Assembly: GCF_014650955.1 (NCBI RefSeq)
Contig: NZ_BMVY01000015.1
Location: 123,238-187,237, forward strand
Length of the DNA stretch: 64,000 nt
DNA from: Streptomyces tauricus
GTDB lineage: Bacteria; Actinomycetota; Actinomycetes; Streptomycetales; Streptomycetaceae
Direction: 5' to 3'
Shown: positions 26,101-33,783 of the stretch, piece after piece
Layout of the letters: the number at the start of each line of letters is the position of its first letter
Position numbering within the stretch: the first letter of the stretch is position 1
Program-made: the position numbers and the translations under genes
Notes under the pieces: model-generated
Seen by the model: only the letters and a program-made list of their open reading frames with translations
The model's database searches: none
What the model was told of the DNA's origin: nothing

Positions 26101-26427
26101 GGAGGGCCTGCGGTCCCCGGCCGACGGCAGCTCGACCGCCGGGGCCGACTCGTCCGCGCTGTCGTGGCTCAGGACCGGGGCGACGTCGAGTCCGTCCTGC
26201 TCGGCCTCGTCCTCCTCGACCTCTCGCCGCGCGGCCGCGCCGGCGGGCTGCGGATACAGCACGCCGACGGGGTAGACGGTGATCGGTGCGTCCTGGGTGA
26301 GGACTTCTTCCCGGTCCTCACCGACGGCGTCGTCGGCGGGACCGAGCAGGTCACGGCGCAACCTCTCGACGAGGGCCTCGCGGGCCCGGTAGTGGGCGTC
26401 GTGACGTCCGGTCGTGCTGTCGGTCAT
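23152..26427 (-). CDS. drmA: DrmA-like SF2 helicase (DISARM-type)
   Basis: Predicted 1091-residue helicase. The ~460 residue N-terminal region is specific to the family. The core has Walker A FPTGGGKTEAYLG near 467, a four-Cys zinc module (CPWCG ... CPGDGCDF) near 590-625, the unusual DExH box QDELHLISGPLG near 680, SAT-like ASTATIRRA, and motifs V/VI (TNMISVGVDVDRLGLM ... YIQATSRVGRS). QDELHL together with an adjacent DUF1998 gene is characteristic of DrmA. It is coupled by ATGA overlaps both to the UvrD-like gene upstream and to the drmB-like gene downstream. No DrmC (phospholipase-D nuclease) follows, unlike classical DISARM. Confidence 0.86.
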   Translation of the reverse strand: MTDSTTGRHDAHYRAREALVERLRRDLLGPADDAVGEDREEVLTQDAPITVYPVGVLYPQPAGAAARREVEEDEAEQDGLDVAPVLSHDSADESAPAVELPSAGDRRPSSMGLTFAVDPTETDTIVVTARAAMYDPVDPEGRKVAPKRAESRTTVDQREHWRRRVLDLPEVPVDVTRPGRLDPKPELADGVKLDVLVRRPSASGTVTVTVTLINCNKVGERELQDAYALFQPRLVVTATDGSSAFVERPAALSAVDEELETSRLLHRHAPTFAVGHGCSAAWDWNASQVGITDIERAAVPEVRTEFLPTHEVLLTDSNPEIDASALRMHDLATRPDADVLVALKGLADGYEQWIARKDAEVSQLIGTSHENAAREQIRACREALGRIRRGIELLRSEPDVMHAFRLANRAMAQQRARTDWVRGGRQGDPDVTSGRWRPFQIAFVLLCLTGIEDTDHEDRQISDLLWFPTGGGKTEAYLGLIAFTTFLRRIRGKESKEGKESGGGVTVLMRYTLRLLTLQQFERATILICAMELMRREVPATLGSEQISIGMWVGRSATPNKLKVAAGKLDELRAGKTLQKENPAQLHYCPWCGTAMDADDYEVDEDDRRMYVRCPGDGCDFASASGLPVHLVDDAVYDARPTLVIATVDKFASMPWRERTAALFNRDRSDGTPPPELIVQDELHLISGPLGTLTGLYETAVDALADQPKVIASTATIRRAGEQGKALFDREVRQFPPAGLDSRDSWFAVETPREEKASRRYVGLLAPGTSQSTLLIRTYATLLHQAMRTDTTDEVRDAYWTLVGYFNSLRLLSAAELQVHDDVVSYLGLLAERDGLEAPRSTDGYAELTSRIDASAIPARLKQIERRYPDPDAVDVLLATNMISVGVDVDRLGLMALMGQPQTTAEYIQATSRVGRSHPGLVAVMLNSTRSRDRSHYENFLHFHSALYREVESTSVTPFSSRARARGLHAVVVALARILIPAARPNDGAGRIADYIDTLRHEIKPILMARVQGVDEEEYDATSAAYDEFVNWWVEEARRFGGLLYEPVRGNRTPSLLKAYDDESEDAEAWSTLWSLRDVDAESALFMEASR

Positions 26428-28331
26428 GCCTTCTCGTCTCCCTGGTCCGCGCCCGAAGCGCGCCGATAACTGCCCAGTCCGTCGAGTCGGGGGACCATCC
26501 ACACCCCGTGGTCGCCGAGCCCGGCGCGGATGCCCGCGGCGGCGCTGCCCGCGACCGTCTCCAAGCAGCCGACCCGCAGCCCGGTGATCTCGACGGGCCA
26601 ACTCACCTCCCAGTTCCGGGAGATCTTCTCCACCGCGTACAGATCCCTGCGGAAGCTCTCCGACACCTCGCCGATCTCATGGCCGCGGTGGTGGAGCCCG
26701 TAGGGCGGGCTCTGGTCCGGGCCCATCGGCATCTCGTGGCGCAGCCGCAAGGTGATCTCGTTCCCGGGACGTACGTGTTCGAGCAGGTACTCCTGCACGG
26801 ACAGTGCGGTGGCGCCCGGCATGTCCGCACCCGGCGGCTCCTCCCGGGACACGTCCCGATCGGCCGCGGCGATGCCGTACCGCTGGTGAGCCTTCCACCC
26901 GCCCTTGTAGAAGCGGTCCGTACGGCGTTCCCTGCGGATCCGGGCGGTGTCCGGCGGGCGTACGTGGCAGAGGTCCGCGCGGGGCCGGGTCATCGCGACG
27001 TACAGCGCGCGTGCCTCCGCGGCCGGGTCCAGCACGGTGTGCTGCTTGCGCAGCTCGGCCAGGGTGGGCGGGGTCAGCAGGATCACCCGGTCGTACTCCA
27101 GGCCCTTGGCCCGGTGGACGGTCGAGACGACGAGCCGGGACGACTCCGGAGGCGCGAGCTCGTCGGGGAACCGGCCGTCGGCCACCGCTCGACGCACTCC
27201 GTCCAGTTCCAGGAACCCGCGCGGCCCCCGCGCCACACCGCGCAGGGAACGCCACACCTGAGCCGGGTCGGTGTCGTCCGGCAGCGGGATGTCGGCGACG
27301 ATCTCCAGGAAACGTGCCTCGGCCAGGGTGGGCGCACCGGCGCGACGGAGCAGCTCGGCCACCCAGAACGGCACGGGGCGGTCACGCAACGACCGCTTGA
27401 GGCTGTGGTCGACGCCGTGGGAGGCGAACAGTTCGGACACCGCCAGGGCTTGGCGGTTGTCCCGGGTGAGGATCGCGCAGGTGTCGGGGTAGACCTGCAG
27501 GGCCGTCAGGGTCGACGTGTCGTCGAGGAAGCCCAGGTCGGGGAGGACCGAAAGCCGGCCGCACAGCTCCCGGTAGAGACGTTCGCCCTCCTTGTCCGCG
27601 TCGGCCGGGCCGAGCCGCTGGATCTCGGGACCCAGCGACAGGGCGGTCCGCGCATCGGGTGTCTCGGCACGGAAGTTCTCGGTCAGGTGCAGCTCGACCA
27701 GGTCGTCGGGGTAGGAGTTGCGCAGCCAGGTCAGGAAGTAGTCGACCTCGGCGGCCCGGGCCTCCGGGTCGTCGATCTGGAAGCCGTAGATCGACTGCGC
27801 GGAGTCCCCGACGACGGTGAACCCGCACGAGTCCTGGAACTGGTCGAGCAGGGTCTCGACCATGTTCCGGCGGTCGCCGACGAGGTCCTGCACCTCGTCG
27901 ATCACCACATGGGAGGGCCCTCCCGTCTCGCCGGCCTCGACCGCTCCCTTCTCGATGGCCCGCGTCGCCTCCCTGATCCGTTCGTCGAAGGTGCGACGCC
28001 CCCACTCCTCGTCCGGGTACGCCTGGGCCAGCAGGGCGTACGCCCAGGAGTCGAAGGTCTGGACGCGCACCCGTCGGGCTCGGTGCCCGTGTGTGGCGAT
28101 GCGATGACGCAACTCGCGCACGGCGGCCCGGGAGAAGCTGAGTACGAGGATCTCCCCGGCTTCCAGCGCTTCCTCCTCGTGACCGACCAGGGCGTCGAGA
28201 CGCCGGACCAGGGTGTGGGTCTTGCCCGACCCGGCGCCGGCCGTCACCAGGACGCGCGCGTCCCAGGGCCGGTCGACGACGGCCCGCTGCTCGTCGGTGA
28301 GCGCCGGGCTGTCGGCGTAGGCGTCGATCAC
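26424..28331 (-). CDS. UvrD/Rep-type SF1 helicase of the defence operon
   Basis: Predicted 635-residue superfamily-1 helicase. The motifs are complete: Q-motif LTDEQRAVVD, Walker A AGAGSGKTHT near 30, DEVQD (Walker B), VVGDSAQSIYGFQ (motif III), VSTVHRAKGLEYDRV (motif V) and LYVAMTRPRADL (motif VI). The last ~130 residues (RLRHEMPMGPDQSPPYGLHH ... GVWMVPRLDGLG) form an additional small domain without visible nuclease motifs. GTG 28331 overlaps the upstream TGA (GTGA), and its own stop overlaps the drmA-like start. A single-strand translocase between two SF2 helicases in one operon points to processing or unwinding of invading DNA. Confidence 0.88.
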   Translation of the reverse strand: MIDAYADSPALTDEQRAVVDRPWDARVLVTAGAGSGKTHTLVRRLDALVGHEEEALEAGEILVLSFSRAAVRELRHRIATHGHRARRVRVQTFDSWAYALLAQAYPDEEWGRRTFDERIREATRAIEKGAVEAGETGGPSHVVIDEVQDLVGDRRNMVETLLDQFQDSCGFTVVGDSAQSIYGFQIDDPEARAAEVDYFLTWLRNSYPDDLVELHLTENFRAETPDARTALSLGPEIQRLGPADADKEGERLYRELCGRLSVLPDLGFLDDTSTLTALQVYPDTCAILTRDNRQALAVSELFASHGVDHSLKRSLRDRPVPFWVAELLRRAGAPTLAEARFLEIVADIPLPDDTDPAQVWRSLRGVARGPRGFLELDGVRRAVADGRFPDELAPPESSRLVVSTVHRAKGLEYDRVILLTPPTLAELRKQHTVLDPAAEARALYVAMTRPRADLCHVRPPDTARIRRERRTDRFYKGGWKAHQRYGIAAADRDVSREEPPGADMPGATALSVQEYLLEHVRPGNEITLRLRHEMPMGPDQSPPYGLHHRGHEIGEVSESFRRDLYAVEKISRNWEVSWPVEITGLRVGCLETVAGSAAAGIRAGLGDHGVWMVPRLDGLGSYRRASGADQGDEKA

Positions 28332-31300
28332 TTCTTGCTCCAGAGGTGCTCGAACTGCGTGAAGGCCAGGGCCTTGCCGTAGTTGGTGATGTTGTCGCGG
28401 ACGTTGAGAATCAGGCAGGTGTCCTTGCCGCCGTTGCGGGGGCCACGCAGACCGCGCCCGATCATCTGCTGGTACACGTTCGGGCTGTAGGTGGGGCGGG
28501 CGACGACGACGGCCCGCGTCGCCGGGGCGTCGAAGCCCTGGGTGAGGACGCCGTAGTTGGTGAGCACCCGGGTCCGACCACTGCGGAACGCGTCGATCCG
28601 GCGGCGGCGGTCGGAGGTGGAGGTGGCCGAGTCCACGGCTGCCGCGCCGATGCCCTGGTCGTTGAGCTTGGCCGCCAGGAACTTCGCATGGCTGACGGAG
28701 GTCGCGAAGACGAGTACCGGCCAGTCGTCCGGCATGGTCCTGATCTCGGCGATGATCCGGTCGTTGCGGTCATGGTCCTCCGCGAGCCGCTGCTCGGCCG
28801 CCTTGGACAGGATGCTCAGCTGCTCGGCGCGCTGCTGCTCGTCCGGGGAGAGCTCGATGGTGCCGCCGGTGAGTTCCCGGTGCTCGACGCGGGCGAGCAT
28901 GCCGAGTTCCTGGAGTTCAGCGTACGGATCACCTGTCGTGAAGACTCCGTCGTCCAGACGCGTGCTGCCGAACCGTCGGACGAGACGCTCGGTCTCCTCG
29001 ACATTGGTGTTACGGAACGGGGTGGCCGTCAGACCGAGCAGGTGCCGGTCGGTGCGAGACGCCGTGAGACCCAGGTGGGACAGGATCTCGGTGTACTGAG
29101 GGGCGATGGCCATGTGGGCCTCGTCGACGATGACGAGCGCGGCTCGGCGCAGCCAGGCGTAGGCGTCGGTGTCGAGGCAGACCCGCAGCTTGGCGTCCGT
29201 GGCCACCACGAGGTGCGGTCTGTCGGTGACCGGTCCCGCCTCGTTCGTGGTCCAGAGCCGGCTGATCACGAGCGGTGTCGCCGCGCCGACCTTCTCCCAT
29301 ACGAACTTCCAGCTCTGCACCGCCTGTTCGCACAGTTCCTCGCTCTGGGCGATCCACAGGATCGGGCCGTCCAACTTCTCCACCTGCTTGACCCAACGGA
29401 TCACCGCTTCCGCCGTCACGCGCGTCTTGCCCGCGCCGGTGGGCAGGGACAGCATTCCGCGCTGTGGGGCGATACGGTCCAGCATGGCGAACACGTTGGT
29501 CGCCAGCCGCTCCTGGTAGTCGTGGAGGCGGGGGAACTGGGTGGGACCGGACACCTCGATCCGGGGCTCCAGGGAAGGTGCCCTGACGCCGGCGAAGGAG
29601 TCGGGGAAGTCGAGGTCGGAGACGAAGGCGACCGCTCGGGAGCTGCCGGAGAACGACGACGGGGTGTTGGTCGGATAGTTGGCCTGGAGATCCCGGACGT
29701 GGACCTGAAGTATGCCGTCGCCATGGGCGTTGAACGCCAACTGCGCGATACGGGAGCCGGAGGGCTCCGCCCCACCGAGAGCGGCCTTCTCACTGTCCAA
29801 CAGTCCGGCGGGCAGCCCGGCGCGCAGGGCGTCGGCACCGATGAGCAGCTCCAGCTTGGTCACCACGTTCTCGGCGCCGCGCACCGCCTTCAGCGTCTCC
29901 TGGACCTTACGGTTCTGCTCCTGCTGCTCCTGCGCGTCGAGCACCTGACGGCAACCCGCCTCACGGAGATTCAGGCGCAGTTCGCGGTCCACCGCGACAA
30001 GCGCCTCCAGATCGGTGACGGGCTCCAGGACCAGGACGGTCGTGCCGTCCAGCGCGCTCATCAACGGGGTGGCCTTCATACCGTTGGGGGTACGCAGGAC
30101 CTCTTCCAGCTCGGAGCAACGCAGCAGGGAGTACTCGTTGGCGGCCTTGCCCACCCTCTGTCGGAGCGTCGGGTAGGCATCGCGCAGCGGGATCGGCTCA
30201 CCGGCGGCCACGTGCCGGGTCTCCTTGCTGATGACGTCGGCGTACGGCAACATGCCCCACGTCTTGACGAGCAGTGCCGCGTCCCCGGGGGAGGCGGTGA
30301 GCAGGGCGGGGACCTGCTCGGCGCGCAGCGCCTTGTACTCGGCCGGCGTGGTGGCCACGGCGATCTCGCCGTCCTCGCGGGTGCTCCACTCGGCGCCGAC
30401 GCGACACCGGGTGAGGGAGTCCTCGGGGAAGGCGACCTCCAGACGGGTCAGCATCACGTACATGTTGCCGACGAAGGCGTCGTCCTCGCTCTCCTTCAGC
30501 TGCTCCAGGAGCTGGTCCCAGTGCTTGGCCGGTACCTTGTCGAGGCTGACGGGAAGCCCCAGCTTGCGGGCCTTCTCGGAGCTGATCGCGGCGACCGGCA
30601 GCAGGTCACGATAGGCATCGAGCTGCGGACCGACGGCATCGGTGAGCGGCTTGAGACCCTGGGAGGTCCTCAACCGGCCGTGGCGACGCAGCATCCAGCG
30701 CAGGGGTGAGGCGATGGGCTGTCGTGTGTTGACCTGGGCGCCGAACTGGCGCGTCCAACGGTCGATCACCGAGTCGTCGGACAACGCCGCCACGAACGCG
30801 GCCTTCGCCTCGTCCGACATCAGTGGGAGCAGATGGAGAGGACCGCCCACAGCGGCGCCTTCGAGCTTCATGCGGTTGGGCTGCGGCCGGGCAGCACGAT
30901 TGTCCAGCTGCCCCAGGGAAAGCTCGTAGGCCCACTCGCGGTACTCCCGCTCGTACCAGTCCTCACCCTCCGGTCGGTAGCCGCCCGTCGGTCGGTCGCG
31001 TAGACCGACCTCGCGGAAGAAGCCGGCGTCGTCCGAGTGGAAGCGCATGTCGACCGTGAGGGACGGGTCGGACTCGGCGGTCACGACCGGACCGGGGAGC
31101 ATCGTGCTCCGCATCGGACGGTACGTACCGTCGGCCACCCGGACGTGGAGCGTGGCGAGGGGCGTCGCCACCCGGGAGCGGACCTCGTTGGAGACGTGGC
31201 TGCCTCCCGCGCTGTGGAACAGCTCCCAGAAGTGGTTCCAGTCCCGGGGCGCGTAGTTGTCGAATCCCTGGTCCAGGACGCCGACGAAGCGACCGCGCGC

Positions 31301-33112
31301 GTCCGCCTCCTGGATTCCGATGGAGTTCAGGGCCATCGACAAGGAGTCGTCGTCGGACAGTTCGGCGTGGACGTACACCAGGTCGTCCTTCAGCCCGTCC
31401 TGAATCGACCGCCGGAAGACCTTGCCCGCGACCGGCGCGACGAGACCGTGTTCCTCGGTGAGTACGACGCGTGCCCTGCGGGCTTCGACGGCGTACGGGG
31501 ACTCCACCTCGATCATGGCAGCGACGATCCGGATCGCGGCGGCGGAGGCCCCCGGGGTCCCGTCCGAGACGAGCGCCTCCAGCCACTCCTTCACCGTGGA
31601 ACGGTTCAGTTCGGCGGCTTCCAGGATGTGCTTGACCTTGCCCGCGCGGAGGTTGTCGGCCTCGGCCGAGGGGTGCAGCCAGTTCGTGGGACGGCCGGTG
31701 TAGGCGTTCCACATCCCCAGCCACCGAACCTGGTCCTTGGGGGTGGCCTTGCCCAGATCCGGAGGAAAGCTGAGGTCACGAGGGGTCTGCAGAACACCGT
31801 CCTGGTCCGGCAGGGAGGGACGCTGCGCCGTCGCCGCCCAGATGTGTCGGGTCAGGTAACGGTCCGCCCAACTGACGGTCTCCGACTCACGGGCACGTCC
31901 GGGCAGCAGTCGAAGGTAGACGGCGGGGTCCTCGGCGGGCGCCAGCTTCGGCAGGGAATCGACGACGAGACGTGCCCCGACCTGGATCAGCTCCTCGTTG
32001 AACGGGGACGAGTCCAGCAGGTTCTGCCGGTCCTCGTTGGTCTTCCAGGCCCCGTTGAGGTATCCGCTCAAGGTGATGTCGTACTTGGTGGGGAAGAACG
32101 ACCAGAACTTGCCGCGGCCCCGAGGGGACGTCAGCAGGCCGGTCGCCTCGTCCTTGGTGTACGCCGGAACCGCCCACGAGACGTCGATGGCGATTCGGTC
32201 GTGCATCTCGCCGGCGCTGAGACGAGCCCGCTCCGTGGGCTGATGGGTGTGCGTGAAGACGTTCCATCGATGGGCCGTCACGGGGCTGCCGGTGCGCTGC
32301 TCGTGGACGGTACGGAGATGACCGTCCTGTTCCGTCCTGAGCACTCGTCGGACCACCGGACGAAGCCGCCGATCCTCGAGGGTCACCTCGCCCACGTGCG
32401 GGGAGAACAACTGGAACCCGGCCGGGAAGCTCTCGCGTACCGGGCTGGTGCCGTTTCCTTCCTTGCGTGGGGAGGGAGGGACGGCGTGCATGTCGTAGGC
32501 CAGCTTCTCGTCGGCCTTGGGGAGCAGCGGCAGACGGACCACCGTGGTCGCCCACCCCATCAGCTCGTCGAGCGTCTGATCCCTGCTCCGTTCAGCCGCC
32601 TCGTCGAGAGGACGCGCCATACGCAGTACCGGCGCCTCGAAGTTCTCACCGAGACGCTCGACCCCGGGCACGCCTCTGATCTGCTCGTACGCCCAGTCAC
32701 GGTCGAACCCGAAGCACCCCGTACGACTGAAGAACTCCGGCGCGTCCGACACGACGAGCACGGATTTCACGCCGACGCCGAATCGTCCGATCTGGCCGCC
32801 CCTCTTTCGGGACATACTCATCCGCAGAATGGTCTCGGCACCCTCGGGGGTGACCGGAGTTCCCTGGTTCGCGCAATAGAGGTGCGCATCCGTCAGGACG
32901 ACGTGCACCTTTCCACCGGGCTCGTCGGCGATCTCGTCGGCGGCATTCTGGACGAGCTCGAAGAGCTGCCGGTCACCGTAACCACCCTGGGTGATCCGTC
33001 TCTCCCCGTTCGCGTGTTCCGGAATGAGCCCGGGGTCGACGCGATAGGTCTCCAGGACTCGGGCGGACTGTTCGACGACGGTCTTGATCACGGGCGTTTC
33101 GATGTCGGCCAC
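28328..33112 (-). CDS. GHKL (sacsin-like) ATPase fused to SF2 helicase
   Basis: Predicted 1594-residue protein, first gene of unit A. Residues about 30-180 form an Hsp90/sacsin-like ATPase: N-box GDRQLFELVQNAADEI and G-box GRFGVGVKSVLVVSD, with the Asp-x-Gly-box position reading CANQGTPV. A ~1000 residue middle region has no motif I recognise. The C-terminal ~390 residues are a DEAD/DEAH helicase: Walker A LPTGAGKTRVT near 1224, VDEAHMAI, GLTATPFRNTN, and motifs V/VI NYGVLTQGFDAPATRAV ... YQQMIGRGLRGPRNGG. GTG 33112 has GGAG 9 nt upstream; an upstream GTG at 33166 lacks one. A single chain combining a GHKL switch with a helicase suggests a DNA-sensing clamp or remodeller. Confidence 0.87.
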   Translation of the reverse strand: MADIETPVIKTVVEQSARVLETYRVDPGLIPEHANGERRITQGGYGDRQLFELVQNAADEIADEPGGKVHVVLTDAHLYCANQGTPVTPEGAETILRMSMSRKRGGQIGRFGVGVKSVLVVSDAPEFFSRTGCFGFDRDWAYEQIRGVPGVERLGENFEAPVLRMARPLDEAAERSRDQTLDELMGWATTVVRLPLLPKADEKLAYDMHAVPPSPRKEGNGTSPVRESFPAGFQLFSPHVGEVTLEDRRLRPVVRRVLRTEQDGHLRTVHEQRTGSPVTAHRWNVFTHTHQPTERARLSAGEMHDRIAIDVSWAVPAYTKDEATGLLTSPRGRGKFWSFFPTKYDITLSGYLNGAWKTNEDRQNLLDSSPFNEELIQVGARLVVDSLPKLAPAEDPAVYLRLLPGRARESETVSWADRYLTRHIWAATAQRPSLPDQDGVLQTPRDLSFPPDLGKATPKDQVRWLGMWNAYTGRPTNWLHPSAEADNLRAGKVKHILEAAELNRSTVKEWLEALVSDGTPGASAAAIRIVAAMIEVESPYAVEARRARVVLTEEHGLVAPVAGKVFRRSIQDGLKDDLVYVHAELSDDDSLSMALNSIGIQEADARGRFVGVLDQGFDNYAPRDWNHFWELFHSAGGSHVSNEVRSRVATPLATLHVRVADGTYRPMRSTMLPGPVVTAESDPSLTVDMRFHSDDAGFFREVGLRDRPTGGYRPEGEDWYEREYREWAYELSLGQLDNRAARPQPNRMKLEGAAVGGPLHLLPLMSDEAKAAFVAALSDDSVIDRWTRQFGAQVNTRQPIASPLRWMLRRHGRLRTSQGLKPLTDAVGPQLDAYRDLLPVAAISSEKARKLGLPVSLDKVPAKHWDQLLEQLKESEDDAFVGNMYVMLTRLEVAFPEDSLTRCRVGAEWSTREDGEIAVATTPAEYKALRAEQVPALLTASPGDAALLVKTWGMLPYADVISKETRHVAAGEPIPLRDAYPTLRQRVGKAANEYSLLRCSELEEVLRTPNGMKATPLMSALDGTTVLVLEPVTDLEALVAVDRELRLNLREAGCRQVLDAQEQQEQNRKVQETLKAVRGAENVVTKLELLIGADALRAGLPAGLLDSEKAALGGAEPSGSRIAQLAFNAHGDGILQVHVRDLQANYPTNTPSSFSGSSRAVAFVSDLDFPDSFAGVRAPSLEPRIEVSGPTQFPRLHDYQERLATNVFAMLDRIAPQRGMLSLPTGAGKTRVTAEAVIRWVKQVEKLDGPILWIAQSEELCEQAVQSWKFVWEKVGAATPLVISRLWTTNEAGPVTDRPHLVVATDAKLRVCLDTDAYAWLRRAALVIVDEAHMAIAPQYTEILSHLGLTASRTDRHLLGLTATPFRNTNVEETERLVRRFGSTRLDDGVFTTGDPYAELQELGMLARVEHRELTGGTIELSPDEQQRAEQLSILSKAAEQRLAEDHDRNDRIIAEIRTMPDDWPVLVFATSVSHAKFLAAKLNDQGIGAAAVDSATSTSDRRRRIDAFRSGRTRVLTNYGVLTQGFDAPATRAVVVARPTYSPNVYQQMIGRGLRGPRNGGKDTCLILNVRDNITNYGKALAFTQFEHLWSKK

Positions 33113-33783
33113 GGGCGGGACTCCGTTCGGGAACGACGAGCACGAGGAAGGGCGGGAACCGGTCACCTGCAGAGCTGGTCAGGCGTGGTGCGGGACGGTG
33201 GGGGCGCTGGTGGGTGGAGTGCCGCCGCTCGTGGGGTCAGCGGTGACGGTGAAGGCAGGGACGCAATGTCCGAGCCGACGGTTCCGGTTTCTCTGTGACT
33301 CAGAGGAAGGGAACGTTTCTTCGATGTCGCGTCGAATGCGCAGGGGCCCCATCGGGCGGAGTGAGGGCGCGAAAAAGGGAATGGCTGGTCACGGGGACCC
33401 ATTCGTTCGTGGCGAAAGAGACTACTCGTACAGGACGGTAGGGGCGCACGAATGGGGGGAGGCCTGGTGACCTACGGCGCACTGAAACCAAATGCGAAAA
33501 AGGGGTCACGTGGCGGTGGGCCACGTTTCCTGACGGAAGGTTAGCGAATCCTGTTCGAGTGACGCAAGGGGGGTGTTGTGGAATTCGGGTCCTCCCTTGT
33601 CGCAGGGGGTGTAGGGGTAAAAGGGATTTAAGGTGTATAGGGTGACGAGCAAGGGTGAAGGGATCTGATCTCTGATGGCAACATTCCGAGAGCCGGGAGG
33701 TGCTCGTCAAGTATCGTTTGACAGGTCGCCGTCGCGTCAATCGCCCGTGCCGTGGGCCGGACGGTGACCTGAGAGGGGGAAGC
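33113..33783. promoter_or_regulatory. Divergent control region between defence units A and B
   Basis: About 670 bp, the longest non-coding stretch in the island, with AT-richer patches (for example around 33615-33645). Visible structure: direct repeat GCGAAAAAGGG at 33369-33379 and 33494-33504; inverted repeat CCCATTCGT (33398-33406) / ACGAATGGG (33448-33456); inverted repeat ACGTGG (33508-33513) / CCACGT (33521-33526); and a GTCAA/TTGAC site at 33706-33722. I see no convincing gene inside. It must hold the promoters of both divergent operons. Confidence 0.6.
33706..33722. promoter_or_regulatory. Candidate operator for the XRE-GHKL protein
   Basis: GTCAA-N7-TTGAC, a 17-bp symmetric site 62 bp before the GTG of the XRE-GHKL gene. 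The right arm is part of a perfect TTGACA. Small spaced palindromes close to their own gene are typical XRE autoregulatory sites. No matching -10 follows the TTGACA at the usual distance. Confidence 0.4.

Noticed and set aside
28346..30709. Long open frames antisense to the GHKL-helicase and other island genes
   Set aside because: High-GC shadow frames. They have Val/Arg/Asp/Gly-rich composition and no motifs, and the opposite strand encodes clear helicase motifs.
33113..33166. Longer start at GTG 33166 for the GHKL-helicase
   Set aside because: No ribosome binding site precedes it, and the added residues (TGSRPSSCSSFPNG) look unrelated to the fold; GTG 33112 has GGAG at good spacing.
33717..33722. 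Perfect TTGACA as a -35 box for the XRE-GHKL operon
   Set aside because: At 16-18 bp downstream there is no -10-like sequence. It is better explained as one arm of the GTCAA/TTGAC palindrome.
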